Below are positions 1 through 6,297 of a stretch of DNA of 9,183 bases, piece after piece. The stretch comes from Candidatus Brocadiaceae bacterium. GTDB lineage: Bacteria; Planctomycetota; Brocadiia; SM23-32. Location of the stretch: contig JAUWZH010000094.1 of NCBI GenBank assembly GCA_030615435.1, positions 1-9,183 of the forward strand. Direction: 5' to 3'. The position numbers and the translations under genes are program-made. Position 1 is the stretch's first letter. Every line of letters starts with the position of its first letter. Under the pieces are notes generated by a model. The model did not search any database. It saw nothing but the letters and a program-made list of their open reading frames with translations, and was not told where the DNA came from.

Positions 1-1
1 C

Positions 2-214
2 GAGAGCGGAGCGTTCATCAAATGGGGCTGTTCGGACGCCTATGGGGAACTGAAGGGTTTGAGCCGGCCCCCCTCCGAATACCCCGACAGCGAGAAGGTG
101 CGAATGCTCAGGAGCGCCCTCGCCGAGTATCCCGGGCTGGAGGGCCCGCAGTACGTTGACCTGCGGTTCAACAAGATCTTCTCCCTGCCCTCGCCCCGAC
201 GCGATGCCCCGTGA
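2..214 (+). CDS. C-terminal part of a protein, possibly FtsQ-like (5' end outside window)
   Basis: One frame is open from the left edge to TGA at 212-214 and gives 70 residues. The visible part contains GAFIKWG near its start, a helical stretch SEKVRMLRSALAEYPGL, and YVDLRFNKIF close to the end. The order 'W-G, then K/L-rich helix, then a strand with a DLRF-type motif' is how the C-terminal domain of the cell-division protein FtsQ usually ends, with a short tail after it. That is family knowledge applied to a short fragment, so the assignment is tentative. FtsQ is a bitopic inner-membrane divisome protein, but its diagnostic membrane helix and POTRA domain would lie outside this window. The codon composition is GC-rich like the next four genes. 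A promoter follows within 50 bp, so this gene probably closes its own transcription unit. It could equally be an unrelated secreted protein. Confidence 0.6.
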   Translation, partial: ESGAFIKWGCSDAYGELKGLSRPPSEYPDSEKVRMLRSALAEYPGLEGPQYVDLRFNKIFSLPSPRRDAP

Positions 215-258
215 GGCGTCCCCCGTCGGCCCACTGAGCCCCGGCGGGCTCTTGACCT

Positions 259-288
259 TTGAACTTCTCCCCACCTCCTCCCTATAAT
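259..288 (+). promoter_or_regulatory. sigma70-type promoter for the downstream lipoprotein-radC group
   Basis: A -35 box TTGAAC at 259-264 and a perfect -10 box TATAAT at 283-288 are separated by 18 bp. A second TTGACC lies at 252-257 but is 25 bp from the -10. Transcription would start near 295, about 36 nt before the ATG at 331. The -35 box contains the TTG that would give the longest reading of the next gene, which argues against that start. Confidence 0.65.
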
Positions 289-330
289 CCCGTGTCCGTT
301 TTCCTCCTCGAGGGTCGCAGCGCGAGAGAG

Positions 331-1179
331 ATGGTGCACGCACTGAACATGCGCCGCGCCGTGCTGGCGGTGGCCGCCTTCGTGGTGGCCTCCGCAGGCG
401 GCTGCTGCCTGCCTGGCATTTGCCGCGTCCCATCCCCCCTTCCCCGCGAGCGGCTCGTGGAAGAACTGCGACGACGGGCCGAGAGCTTCGTGACCGTCAC
501 CGACACGCACATCACCCTGAGGATGGCGTTCAGGACGGAAGATGGAATGAAGAAACTGCCCACTCTCGGCGGCTTTCTGGTCTTCGACAGCCGGCGCCCC
601 GGGCTCCGGATCCGTGCCGAGAAGATGGGGCAAAAAGTCTTCGGCCTCCGGGCGGGCGCTCACCGTTTCTGGCTCGAAATACCGGAGACCCGTGAGGTGC
701 TCACCGGAGGCGACAAGGGATACGCGAAGCTCCCCCAGCTCATCCGGCCCTGTGAAATGATGTTCTGGTTCTGCCCCCCGGAATGGCTCGGGCTGAGCTG
801 GGACTCGACGCGCATGGCGCTGGAGCCCGAGCACTACCGCTTCGACGTCTTCTCTGACGGCCTGCTGATGCGCAGCGTCTTCGTTGACCGGCGCAGGCCG
901 GCCGTAAGCAGGATCCTCGAATACGACCTGCTCGGAAGGGTGAGCACCGAGGTCGTGATGGACCGCTACAGGGAGGTTGACGGCCTGCGGTTCCCGCGAC
1001 GTCTGAGCGTGAACCGCCCGCTGGCCGGGTGGCGAGTTCAGCTCAAGCTGGGGGGGCCCGAGTTCAACAAGCCGATCGAGGAAGAGGCCTTCCGGCCCGG
1101 AAGGCGTCCGGGATGGCAGGAGATTGACCTTGACCGGGAGTCCCTTTCGAACGTGCGAGCATTCACGGAGGGCAGATGA
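331..1179 (+). CDS. LolA/DUF4292-like outer-membrane lipoprotein
   Basis: This is a predicted lipoprotein of 282 residues. The N-terminus MVHALNMRRA is followed by a hydrophobic stretch (residues 11-22) and Cys25-Cys26 in the context SAGGCC, a loose lipobox, so export and lipidation are likely. The last third has the pattern of the LolA/LolB/DUF4292 beta-barrel fold: DRYREVDGLRFPRRLSVN, then amphipathic strands, then N-K-P-I..EAF.P (about residues 211-256). Proteins of this fold bind lipid or lipoprotein chains in a half-barrel. That role is inferred here, and the closest match may be an uncharacterised family. ATG 331 was chosen because the promoter's -10 box lies at 283-288 and the TTG at 259 is inside the -35 box. 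ATG 349 is an alternative and would leave the signal peptide intact. The stop overlaps the radC-like start by 4 bp (ATGA), so the two are translationally coupled. Confidence 0.8.
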   Translation: MVHALNMRRAVLAVAAFVVASAGGCCLPGICRVPSPLPRERLVEELRRRAESFVTVTDTHITLRMAFRTEDGMKKLPTLGGFLVFDSRRPGLRIRAEKMGQKVFGLRAGAHRFWLEIPETREVLTGGDKGYAKLPQLIRPCEMMFWFCPPEWLGLSWDSTRMALEPEHYRFDVFSDGLLMRSVFVDRRRPAVSRILEYDLLGRVSTEVVMDRYREVDGLRFPRRLSVNRPLAGWRVQLKLGGPEFNKPIEEEAFRPGRRPGWQEIDLDRESLSNVRAFTEGR

Positions 1180-2252
1180 CGCCGAGGCAGCCGGCTCCGC
1201 TCTCGGAGAAGGACGGCATCCCCTACGGGGAGATATACGGGGTGCTGCGTCGCTTCGCTGAGCGTGGGAACTCTTGGGCGGGCGGCGGGAAGGCTCTGGA
1301 GAGCGGGCCGCCGCGCTGGGACGATCCGGCCCTGGTCAGGATGTTCCAGCGACTCGGAACGGTCCCACTGCACTACACCCCTCAGCGAGCGGCGCTGCGC
1401 GTCCTTCTGGCCGCCACGGAGATGGCTGACCGCCACGAGGTCACGGTCGGCGAGGTCCATTCCACGCTGGTGGCCTTCTGCGATGCGGAGGGCGAGGGGG
1501 CCGTCTGCGGCGAGCGTCCCCGCTGTGGAGAATGCCCCATCAGGCACTGCTGCCGCCGCGCTTCCCGCCGCCCTTCCATCAAGGAGCTGCCCGAAACCGA
1601 GCGCCCGCGCGAACGCCTACTGGCGGTGGGTGAGGAGAACGTGACGGACGTCGAGCTGCTGGCCATTCTGATCCGCGGCGGCTCGAGGGAAGAGAGCGCT
1701 CTGGGCCTCGCGCAGCGCCTGCTGGCCACCTTCGGCAGCCTGCAGCGGCTGGCTCGGGCCGGCAACCGCGAGCTGCTGGCCATCAAGGGGATCGGCAAGG
1801 CCAAGGTGGCACAGATTCGGGCCGGGCTGGCGCTGGGACGGCGCCTCGCCGCCGAGCCCATCGCACCGGGGGTCGCGGTGAAGGGCAGCGAGCAGACCTT
1901 CCGGCACTTCCACGAGCGCATGAAAGACCTCAAGAAGGAAACCTTCGTGTGCCTGCTGCTGGACACCAAACACAACGTCATCCGGGAGGAAAAGATCGCC
2001 GTCGGATCGCTCAACGAGAGCCTCGTGCACCCGCGGGAGGTCTTCCAGCCCGCCATTGCCGAGAGCGCAGCCAGCGTCCTGTTCGTGCACAACCACCCCA
2101 GCGGCGATCCGACCCCCAGCCCACAGGACAGACAGCTCACCCGCAGGCTCTGCGAGGCGGGAGACCTCGTCGGAATACAGGTGCTGGATCACATCATAAT
2201 CGGCAGGGACGCTTACTACAGCTTCGCCGAGCAGGGCGAGATCAAGCGCTGA
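1176..2252 (+). CDS. radC: RadC-family JAMM protein with an N-terminal endonuclease III-like Fe-S segment
   Basis: The protein has 358 residues. Residues 134-358 form a complete RadC (UPF0758) unit. It begins SIKELPETERPRERLL, followed by a helix-hairpin-helix with IKGIGKAK (203-210). The JAMM metal site is HNHPSGDPTPSPQD, with His305, His307 and Asp318 in HxHx10D spacing. It ends with DHIIIG and YSFAEQG. RadC proteins are annotated as DNA-repair proteins, but the molecular activity is unsettled. Usual RadC length is about 225 residues, so about 130 are extra. In that extension, EVHSTLVAFC followed by Cys111, 117, 120 and 126 (C-x5-C-x2-C-x5-C) resembles the helix and [4Fe-4S] loop ending endonuclease III, and DDPALVRMFQRLG (49-61) resembles its DTHV..RLG stretch. 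The glycosylase catalytic-lysine hairpin is absent, so the extension is probably a non-catalytic DNA-binding module. The start overlaps the previous stop (ATGA) and is preceded by GGAGGG. Confidence 0.93.
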   Translation: MTPRQPAPLSEKDGIPYGEIYGVLRRFAERGNSWAGGGKALESGPPRWDDPALVRMFQRLGTVPLHYTPQRAALRVLLAATEMADRHEVTVGEVHSTLVAFCDAEGEGAVCGERPRCGECPIRHCCRRASRRPSIKELPETERPRERLLAVGEENVTDVELLAILIRGGSREESALGLAQRLLATFGSLQRLARAGNRELLAIKGIGKAKVAQIRAGLALGRRLAAEPIAPGVAVKGSEQTFRHFHERMKDLKKETFVCLLLDTKHNVIREEKIAVGSLNESLVHPREVFQPAIAESAASVLFVHNHPSGDPTPSPQDRQLTRRLCEAGDLVGIQVLDHIIIGRDAYYSFAEQGEIKR

Positions 2253-2330
2253 GAGGGCGAACGGAGCTGTTCAGGACATCGCGTGCGGCGCGGCGTGATG
2301 TGCCAACTCGACTGTAGGCAGGGAAGGGGC

Positions 2331-3749
2331 ATGAGCCTGGTCGGCAGCCAGGGCGACGATCTGTTGGCCCCCTTTGAGCAGTACCTGTGCGAGAAGGGCA
2401 GGGGCGTTTTCCTCCCCTCGGTGCCCATCACCGTGGCGCGGGGACCCGCCCGCATTGACGTGATGGGCGGCATAGCGGACTACAGCGGCTCGGTGGTCTT
2501 CGAACGAACGCTCGGCCGGGCCGCAGTGGTGGGCTTCCAGCCGCGGCCGGACCGCCGCCTGCGCGTCAAGAGCACGCTGCTGGAAGGGCTGGCCAGGCCC
2601 TGCGAGGTAGAGCTCTCGCTGGATGACCTGCGCCGTGGCGAGGAGCCTCTGGACTACGGGAGCGCCCGCTCGCTGCTCACCGGCACGGACTCTGACAGGT
2701 GGGCGGCATATGTGCTCGGCGCCGTGCCGGTGCTGGAGAGGGAAGGCGTGGCGCGGTTGGAGGGCGGGGGAAACTTCCTGTTCTGGAGCGACGTTCCGGT
2801 CGAGGTCGGGGTGGGCAGCAGCGCGGCAGTGGAAATCGCGGCGATGTTCGCTCTGGTGCGGGCCCTCGGCGTGCGGGTGGAAGGGGAGCGGCTGGCGGCG
2901 CTGGCGCAGTTGGTGGAGAACCGGATCGTCGGGGCCCCCTGCGGCATCATGGACCAGGTGACCAGCGCCCTGGGGCAAAGCGGCAAGCTGCTCGCCCTCT
3001 GCTGCCAGCCCTGCCAGGTGCTCGGACTCCACGAGTTGCCCCCGCACGTCGGCGTTTTCGGCATCAGCAGCCGCGTCAAGCACAGGGTGAGTGGGGATGC
3101 CTACAGGAGCGCTCGCGTCAGCGCCTTCATGGGCCTGAAGATCATCCTCACCGAGATGCAAAAGAGTGGCCGAACCCTCACCGAACGAGACCACTACCTG
3201 TGCAACGTCTCCCCGCGCACCTACGCGGAGCGGTTCCGCGCCATCCTGCCGGATGAGATCACGGGGCGGCAGTTCCTCAGGCAATACGGGGAGACCACCG
3301 ACCCGGTCACGCAGGTGGAGCCGGACAGGACCTACCGGGTGCGCCTCGGCGCCGAGCACCCCATCTTCGAGAACTATCGGGTGGAGAGGTTCATCGAGTG
3401 CATCGGGCGGGCGCGCGCCGGGGACCGCACCGCCCTGGTCGAGGCGGGCGGACTGATGTACGGCAGCCACTGCTCCTATGGGTGGAACTGCGGGCTGGGC
3501 TGCGAAGAAACCGACCTGCTGGTTCGGCTCGTGCGTCAGCGAGGGCCCGAAGAGGGCCTCTACGGGGCCAAGATCACTGGAGGGGGCTCCGGCGGCACGG
3601 TGGCGATCCTCGCCGAGAAAGCCGCCGTAGAGTCCGTGCACGCCGTGGCCGCCGATTACGAGGATGCCACCGGCATCAGCCCCGATATCTTCGAAGGCAC
3701 CAGCCCCGGGGCCTACGCCTTCGGGACACGGGAATACCGCCTCCAATAG
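2331..3749 (+). CDS. GHMP-family sugar kinase, galactokinase/L-arabinokinase (ARA1) type
   Basis: This 472-residue protein carries all three GHMP kinase motifs. Motif 1 is GPARIDVMGGIADYSG (38-53). Motif 2, the ATP-binding glycine/serine loop, is VEVGVGSSAAVEIA (157-170). Motif 3 is KITGGGSGGTV (414-424). CGIMDQ (204-209) holds the probable catalytic Asp208. The wording of motif 1 and the segments HPIFENYRV and KITGGGSGGTV resemble the kinase half of plant L-arabinokinase ARA1 more than classical GalK. The expected reaction is ATP-dependent phosphorylation of the sugar C1 hydroxyl, in the cytoplasm. The substrate (L-arabinose, galactose or another sugar) cannot be read from the sequence, and no uridylyltransferase or epimerase gene is nearby. 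ATG 2331 follows GGGAAGGGG closely; GTG 2283 and ATG 2298 are in-frame alternatives with poorer context. It lies 78 nt after radC and 12 nt before the RNase H gene. Confidence 0.9.
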   Translation: MSLVGSQGDDLLAPFEQYLCEKGRGVFLPSVPITVARGPARIDVMGGIADYSGSVVFERTLGRAAVVGFQPRPDRRLRVKSTLLEGLARPCEVELSLDDLRRGEEPLDYGSARSLLTGTDSDRWAAYVLGAVPVLEREGVARLEGGGNFLFWSDVPVEVGVGSSAAVEIAAMFALVRALGVRVEGERLAALAQLVENRIVGAPCGIMDQVTSALGQSGKLLALCCQPCQVLGLHELPPHVGVFGISSRVKHRVSGDAYRSARVSAFMGLKIILTEMQKSGRTLTERDHYLCNVSPRTYAERFRAILPDEITGRQFLRQYGETTDPVTQVEPDRTYRVRLGAEHPIFENYRVERFIECIGRARAGDRTALVEAGGLMYGSHCSYGWNCGLGCEETDLLVRLVRQRGPEEGLYGAKITGGGSGGTVAILAEKAAVESVHAVAADYEDATGISPDIFEGTSPGAYAFGTREYRLQ

Positions 3750-3755
3750 AAAGGG
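3749..3755 (+). promoter_or_regulatory. ribosome binding site supporting a TTG start
   Basis: GAAAGGG lies 6 nt before the TTG at 3762 and overlaps the stop of the kinase gene. No ATG or GTG exists in this frame between the kinase stop and the conserved part of the RNase H protein at a plausible position, so this site decides the start. Confidence 0.5.
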
Positions 3756-3761
3756 CGCGCT

Positions 3762-4322
3762 TTGGACGACCTGGAATTGCTCAGGGCCGTATACCGGGCC
3801 GTTGCGTGGGAGAAGCTCTGTCGCACCGCTCCCGACGCGTCGCGCGAACGGGTGGACGAGCTGTTCCGGCGCCTGGCGCAAGCCCTCGAATGCTGCCCGG
3901 AAGGCGAGCGAGCGCCGGGCCCGTCGCTGCGGAAGGCGCGCCTGCACTGTGACGGCGCCTCCAGGGGCAACCCCGGGCCGGCGGGAATCGGGATGGTACT
4001 CTGCGCTGCGGATGGAACCGAAATCCAGGCCTGGGGCATGCCCATAGGCCGCGCGACCAGCAACGTGGCGGAGTACAGGGCGCTGATCGCGGGGTTGGAG
4101 CGCGCGCTCCAGCTCGGGGTGCGAGAGATCGAAGTCCTCTCCGACAGCCAGCTCCTCGTGCGCCAGCTCACCCTCCGCTATAAGGTCAAGAGCCCGCGGC
4201 TCGCCCCCCTGCACGAGAAAGCGCGTTCGCTCCTGGAGGGCTTTCAGAGTTGGGCGGCTCGCCACGTCCCTCGGGAGGAGAACGAGAAGGCCGACCGGAT
4301 AGCGAAGTCCTTCGATTCGTAA
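3762..4322 (+). CDS. RNase HI-family protein (RVT_3-type) with N-terminal helical extension
   Basis: This 186-residue protein contains a complete RNase H fold from about residue 59 to 183. The four acidic catalytic positions are present: Asp64 in LHCDGASRGNPGPAGIG, Glu104 in SNVAEYRAL, Asp128 in EVLSDSQLLVRQL, and Asp178 in PREENEKADRIA. These bind the two metal ions used to cut the RNA strand of RNA-DNA hybrids, so the enzyme should be active. YKVKSPRLAPL and HVPREEN match the RVT_3/archaeal-like branch of RNase HI rather than E. coli RnhA, which has a basic handle. The first 58 residues are an added, probably helical segment ending in a Pro/Arg-rich linker; it does not look like the usual hybrid-binding domain. 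The start is TTG, supported by GAAAGGG 6 nt upstream. The stop codon TAA sits inside a hairpin (4319-4340) that may end the operon. Confidence 0.9.
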   Translation: MDDLELLRAVYRAVAWEKLCRTAPDASRERVDELFRRLAQALECCPEGERAPGPSLRKARLHCDGASRGNPGPAGIGMVLCAADGTEIQAWGMPIGRATSNVAEYRALIAGLERALQLGVREIEVLSDSQLLVRQLTLRYKVKSPRLAPLHEKARSLLEGFQSWAARHVPREENEKADRIAKSFDS

Positions 4323-4340
4323 ATTCGACCACGAATTTAC
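4319..4340 (+). terminator. perfect 9-bp hairpin over the RNase H stop codon
   Basis: GTAAATTCG (4319-4327) and CGAATTTAC (4332-4340) are perfect reverse complements around the loop ACCA. The left arm contains the TAA stop codon. The stem is AT-rich and is not followed by a T-run, so it is not a canonical intrinsic terminator. It may mark the 3' end, act as an mRNA-stability hairpin, or be the edge of the element to its right. Confidence 0.4.
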
Positions 4341-4561
4341 TCCCTCAGGACTGAGTGTGCTGAGCGAGCAACGAGCCAGACTCCGGGTGTCAAACATGTT
4401 GGCGAACTTGCGAGCCGAAGCGCGAAGGACCAGCTCAAGGAGCCGACCGACGCAACCTCCTGACTCGCAGGGTCGGCGGCGCACCTCGGCGGTCGGTCGC
4501 CAAGAGCGAAACCAGGGAGTGAAACCATCCCCCCGCCAACCTTGACCAAAGCAGCCTTTCA

Positions 4562-4584
4562 ATCATACTCGCCGTAAGTATGAT
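4562..4584. terminator. 8-bp hairpin in the convergent junction
   Basis: ATCATACT (4562-4569) and AGTATGAT (4577-4584) are perfect reverse complements with a 7-nt loop. A second perfect stem, CACGCG (4591-4596) with CGCGTG (4602-4607), follows directly. Neither has a flanking T-run. The position between converging genes suggests a bidirectional transcription barrier, which is an inference. Confidence 0.35.
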
Positions 4585-4637
4585 GCCCGTCACGCGTCTT
4601 GCGCGTGCGATTCCCCGGCCGCGTCGTAGGCGTAATA

Positions 4638-4658
4638 CACGGCCCCTGCGCAGCCGTG
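4638..4658 (-). terminator. hairpin just downstream of the leftmost HEAT gene
   Basis: On the minus strand CACGGC (4658-4653) pairs perfectly with GCCGTG (4643-4638) across a 9-nt loop, starting 3 nt after the TAG stop at 4662-4664. TATTACG rather than a run of T follows. It is the best-placed candidate for ending the leftward transcript. Confidence 0.4.
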
Positions 4659-4661
4659 CAA

Positions 4662-5852
4662 CTATTCCTGTGTCCCAATGACCCAGTCTCCCCTCGCATC
4701 GAGTCCCGCGACACACCGGCGAGCCCGCGAGGCATCCTCCGCTGTTACACGATCCCAAGCCTTGACCAGTTTTTCGATTCTGGGTAGCATACTTCTTGCA
4801 TCCGGCCCGACGTGTCTTACCATCCGAATAGCTCCAAGCCGAACTGACCTCCGTCGAGAAACCAGCGCATCTTCCAACTCCGACACAATGCGATCGTCCA
4901 GGAGTGTGTCTGTAATCAGCTCAAGGACAGACCAGTCCGGTAGACGACCCCAGTGTTTTGAGCCGACCTTGCACAGCGCTTCCGTTAGTTCTCTGTGAGC
5001 ATCTCCACCCAGCCGAGCGAGAGATAGGTGCAGAATGACCTTCTCACAAAGTTCCATTGGTTTGCCGAGCAGAGCACGTAGCTCCTTGAGCTGCTTGACG
5101 TCAACAGGCCCGGGCGCCAGGCGGGCGTAAGGTATCACGGCTAGTATAGCCAGATCATTAGTACCGATCTCTCCTATAAGTGCCCAAAGACTTTCTACTA
5201 TTGCAGCATTGCCCTTCAGCTTGGGAGCAACATAACACAGAGTCAGCATGTATATGGGTTCCCCAAGAACAACTGTGTCACACGGCGGCGCCCCGATGGT
5301 CCGGGCCACTTCACCCATCCATTCTTCACTCTTGTCGCCCCTTGCGGCCAGCGCTAAAGTCAAGTACATTCTCTTGCACGGAGAAGACTGGAAGAAAGAG
5401 GCGAGCTGAGCCAGTTCCGTGGTCACGGTGGGTGAAGGGTTTTCCGCCAGCGCCAACGCCACTGCGAGGTTTGGCAATAGGGGTTCTCGCCTATTGTCAC
5501 GCAGGGCGCACTTCACCTCTTCCAGAACCATCTCATCGGAGCCGGCTTCTCCCCGAGCTATTATCTCTGCAGCCTTGAACCTGAACTCATCCAGACCTGC
5601 GCGGCGCAGGTACTCGATGAGTGGCTCCACAGCCTCAATCTCAATCGGACGTATCTCCGATAATTGACGAAGCTGCTTTAGCGCCGCAAACCCTTTGTCA
5701 CCCCTCACATCTTCGTCGGGCCCGAGCAACACTGCAATGAGTCCATTTGTCAAATCTTCGCCTGATTCAGGCGGATCGGGCTGCTGTGGTCGGGAAACGA
5801 TTGTAACGCACATGCATACTAACATTGCGATCACACGCGCGATGCTGTTCAT
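4662..5852 (-). CDS. secreted HEAT-like alpha-repeat protein, function unknown
   Basis: This 396-residue protein starts with a short basic/hydrophobic signal sequence, MNSIARVIAMLVCMCVTIVS, followed by a Pro/Asp/Glu-rich linker, so it is probably exported. The rest is almost wholly helical, with repeating 30-40 residue helix pairs such as AVEPLIEYLRRAGLDEFRFK and, near the end, SVRLGAIRMVRHVG followed by MLPRIEKLVKAW. This is the look of degenerate HEAT/ARM-type repeats, which form protein-binding solenoids; no catalytic motif is visible. ATG 5852 is chosen over the in-frame start at 5885 because AAGGAG lies 6 nt upstream and the signal peptide begins there. It is the last of several leftward genes and follows a related HEAT protein. 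Its DNA looks less GC-rich than that of the genes on the left, and codon choice is more mixed, which could reflect a different history. The binding partner is unknown. Confidence 0.78.
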   Translation of the reverse strand: MNSIARVIAMLVCMCVTIVSRPQQPDPPESGEDLTNGLIAVLLGPDEDVRGDKGFAALKQLRQLSEIRPIEIEAVEPLIEYLRRAGLDEFRFKAAEIIARGEAGSDEMVLEEVKCALRDNRREPLLPNLAVALALAENPSPTVTTELAQLASFFQSSPCKRMYLTLALAARGDKSEEWMGEVARTIGAPPCDTVVLGEPIYMLTLCYVAPKLKGNAAIVESLWALIGEIGTNDLAILAVIPYARLAPGPVDVKQLKELRALLGKPMELCEKVILHLSLARLGGDAHRELTEALCKVGSKHWGRLPDWSVLELITDTLLDDRIVSELEDALVSRRRSVRLGAIRMVRHVGPDARSMLPRIEKLVKAWDRVTAEDASRARRCVAGLDARGDWVIGTQE

Positions 5853-5858
5853 CGTCGT

Positions 5859-5864
5859 CTCCTT
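5859..5864 (-). promoter_or_regulatory. strong ribosome binding site for the leftmost HEAT-like gene
   Basis: AAGGAG on the minus strand lies exactly 6 nt before ATG 5852. This fixes the start there and excludes the 11-residue longer reading from 5885. Confidence 0.7.
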
Positions 5865-5934
5865 TTGATTCTGGCTCACCCCCACTTACGGCCCGCAAGG
5901 CACGCCATAACTTTCCCGATGCCTCCGGATCGAA

Positions 5935-5951
5935 CGGGGGAGAATCCCCCG
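5935..5951 (-). terminator. 7-bp GC-rich hairpin after the duplicated C-terminal fragment
   Basis: CGGGGGA (5935-5941) and TCCCCCG (5945-5951) pair perfectly around a 3-nt loop, 7 nt beyond the stop codon of the remnant on the minus strand. There is no T-run, so it is only a possible terminator or mRNA-end hairpin. Confidence 0.4.
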
Positions 5952-5953
5952 AA

Positions 5954-6075
5954 GGCGGCTACTGCTCATCCCCTTCCGCATCTTCTTCCTTCTTCACCAG
6001 GCGCAGGTTCCTGAACCGCACCGGCTCGTCAGCAGGGGAATAGAAGAACAACGAGAAGCTGTAGACCCTGCCGGC
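5954..6075 (-). repeat. 122-bp direct repeat, left copy (3' end of the large membrane-protein gene)
   Basis: This segment matches 7581-7702 with 8 mismatches in 122 bp by hand alignment and no gaps (offset 1627). On the minus strand it encodes AGRVYSFSLFFYSP to the end of the protein, 39 residues. Six differences are synonymous, one is Glu to Asp, and one changes TAA to TAG. Similarity stops abruptly at the AGR codons. Confidence 0.92.
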
Positions 6076-6297
6076 CACGATGTTCTCCGCCACCGCGCCC
6101 TTCTGCGTTGCGGTCAGATACTCGTCTGCATCGTTCCCAATAGGGCCTTCTTGCATTTGGCCGTCCTCCACTGTCTCCATTAGCTCCCGCGCGGGGGTAT
6201 CGGTGATGTCGTCCTTGTTGACGTTTAGGTCGCCGCACGTATGTTCCCAGCTTCTGTCTGAACCTGTCCTTCCAGTAAAGAAGATGCACCTACCCCT
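5959..6297 (-). pseudogene. ORF remnant ending in a copy of the large protein's C-terminus
   Basis: On the minus strand the frame is open from just after the HEAT gene's TAG (6298-6300) to TAG at 5959-5961, about 112 codons. The last 39 residues duplicate the end of the large membrane protein with one change, Glu to Asp. The first 70 or so residues (including TCGDLNVNKDDITDTPARE) do not match that protein and I do not recognise them. There is no good start at the beginning of the frame. ATG 6180 has GGGAG only 3 nt upstream and would give 73 residues. The likeliest reading is a broken gene that lost its 5' part, or a C-terminal cassette left by rearrangement. A short expressed protein from ATG 6180, or readthrough of the TAG from the HEAT gene in the same frame, are alternatives. 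Confidence 0.6.

Larger units (their letters stand above)
4323..4661. other. gene-free convergent intergenic region with dense secondary structure
   Basis: I find no convincing gene in these 339 bp between convergent genes. Short ORFs exist on both strands but have low-complexity Arg/Ser/Pro-rich products and no supporting ribosome sites. Several stems can be drawn. A long-range one pairs 4336-4345 with 4514-4523 (10 bp, one G-U). Inside it, GCCGACC (4442-4448) can pair with GGTCGGC (4471-4477), or CGACCGAC (4444-4451) with GTCGGTCG (4492-4499); these two are mutually exclusive. The right part holds three further hairpins, listed separately. I looked for tRNA, tmRNA and RNase P signatures and saw none. 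A structured RNA or a small non-autonomous repeat element is possible. Confidence 0.45.

Noticed and set aside
40..834. 264-codon minus-strand frame at the left edge
   Set aside because: It is opposite the FtsQ-like tail, the promoter and the lipoprotein gene. It has no recognisable domain and a biased composition.
1617..2192. 191-codon minus-strand frame opposite radC
   Set aside because: The + strand frame encodes the full JAMM motif and HhH; this is its shadow.
2271..4562. 763-codon open frame on the minus strand
   Set aside because: It lies opposite the kinase and RNase H genes, both of which have complete family motifs. Its product is a low-complexity Ala/Gly/Pro/Arg/His sequence typical of antisense frames in GC-rich DNA.
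4341..4661. Possible tRNA, tmRNA or RNase P RNA in the convergent spacer
   Set aside because: No T-arm consensus, no tmRNA ends and none of the conserved RNase P core sequences were seen on either strand.
6029..6289. 86-codon minus-strand frame starting GTG with a GAGGGG upstream
   Set aside because: It reads the conserved 122-bp repeat in the wrong frame, and the same shadow exists opposite the intact copy. The synonymous pattern of the repeat supports the other frame.
5959..6297. Resemblance of GDLNVNKDDITDTPA to the D-T-P-A signature of M43 metalloproteases or to Rhs-type toxin tips
   Set aside because: The match is a few residues long, with no HExxH zinc site and no Rhs core. It is too weak to assign a family.
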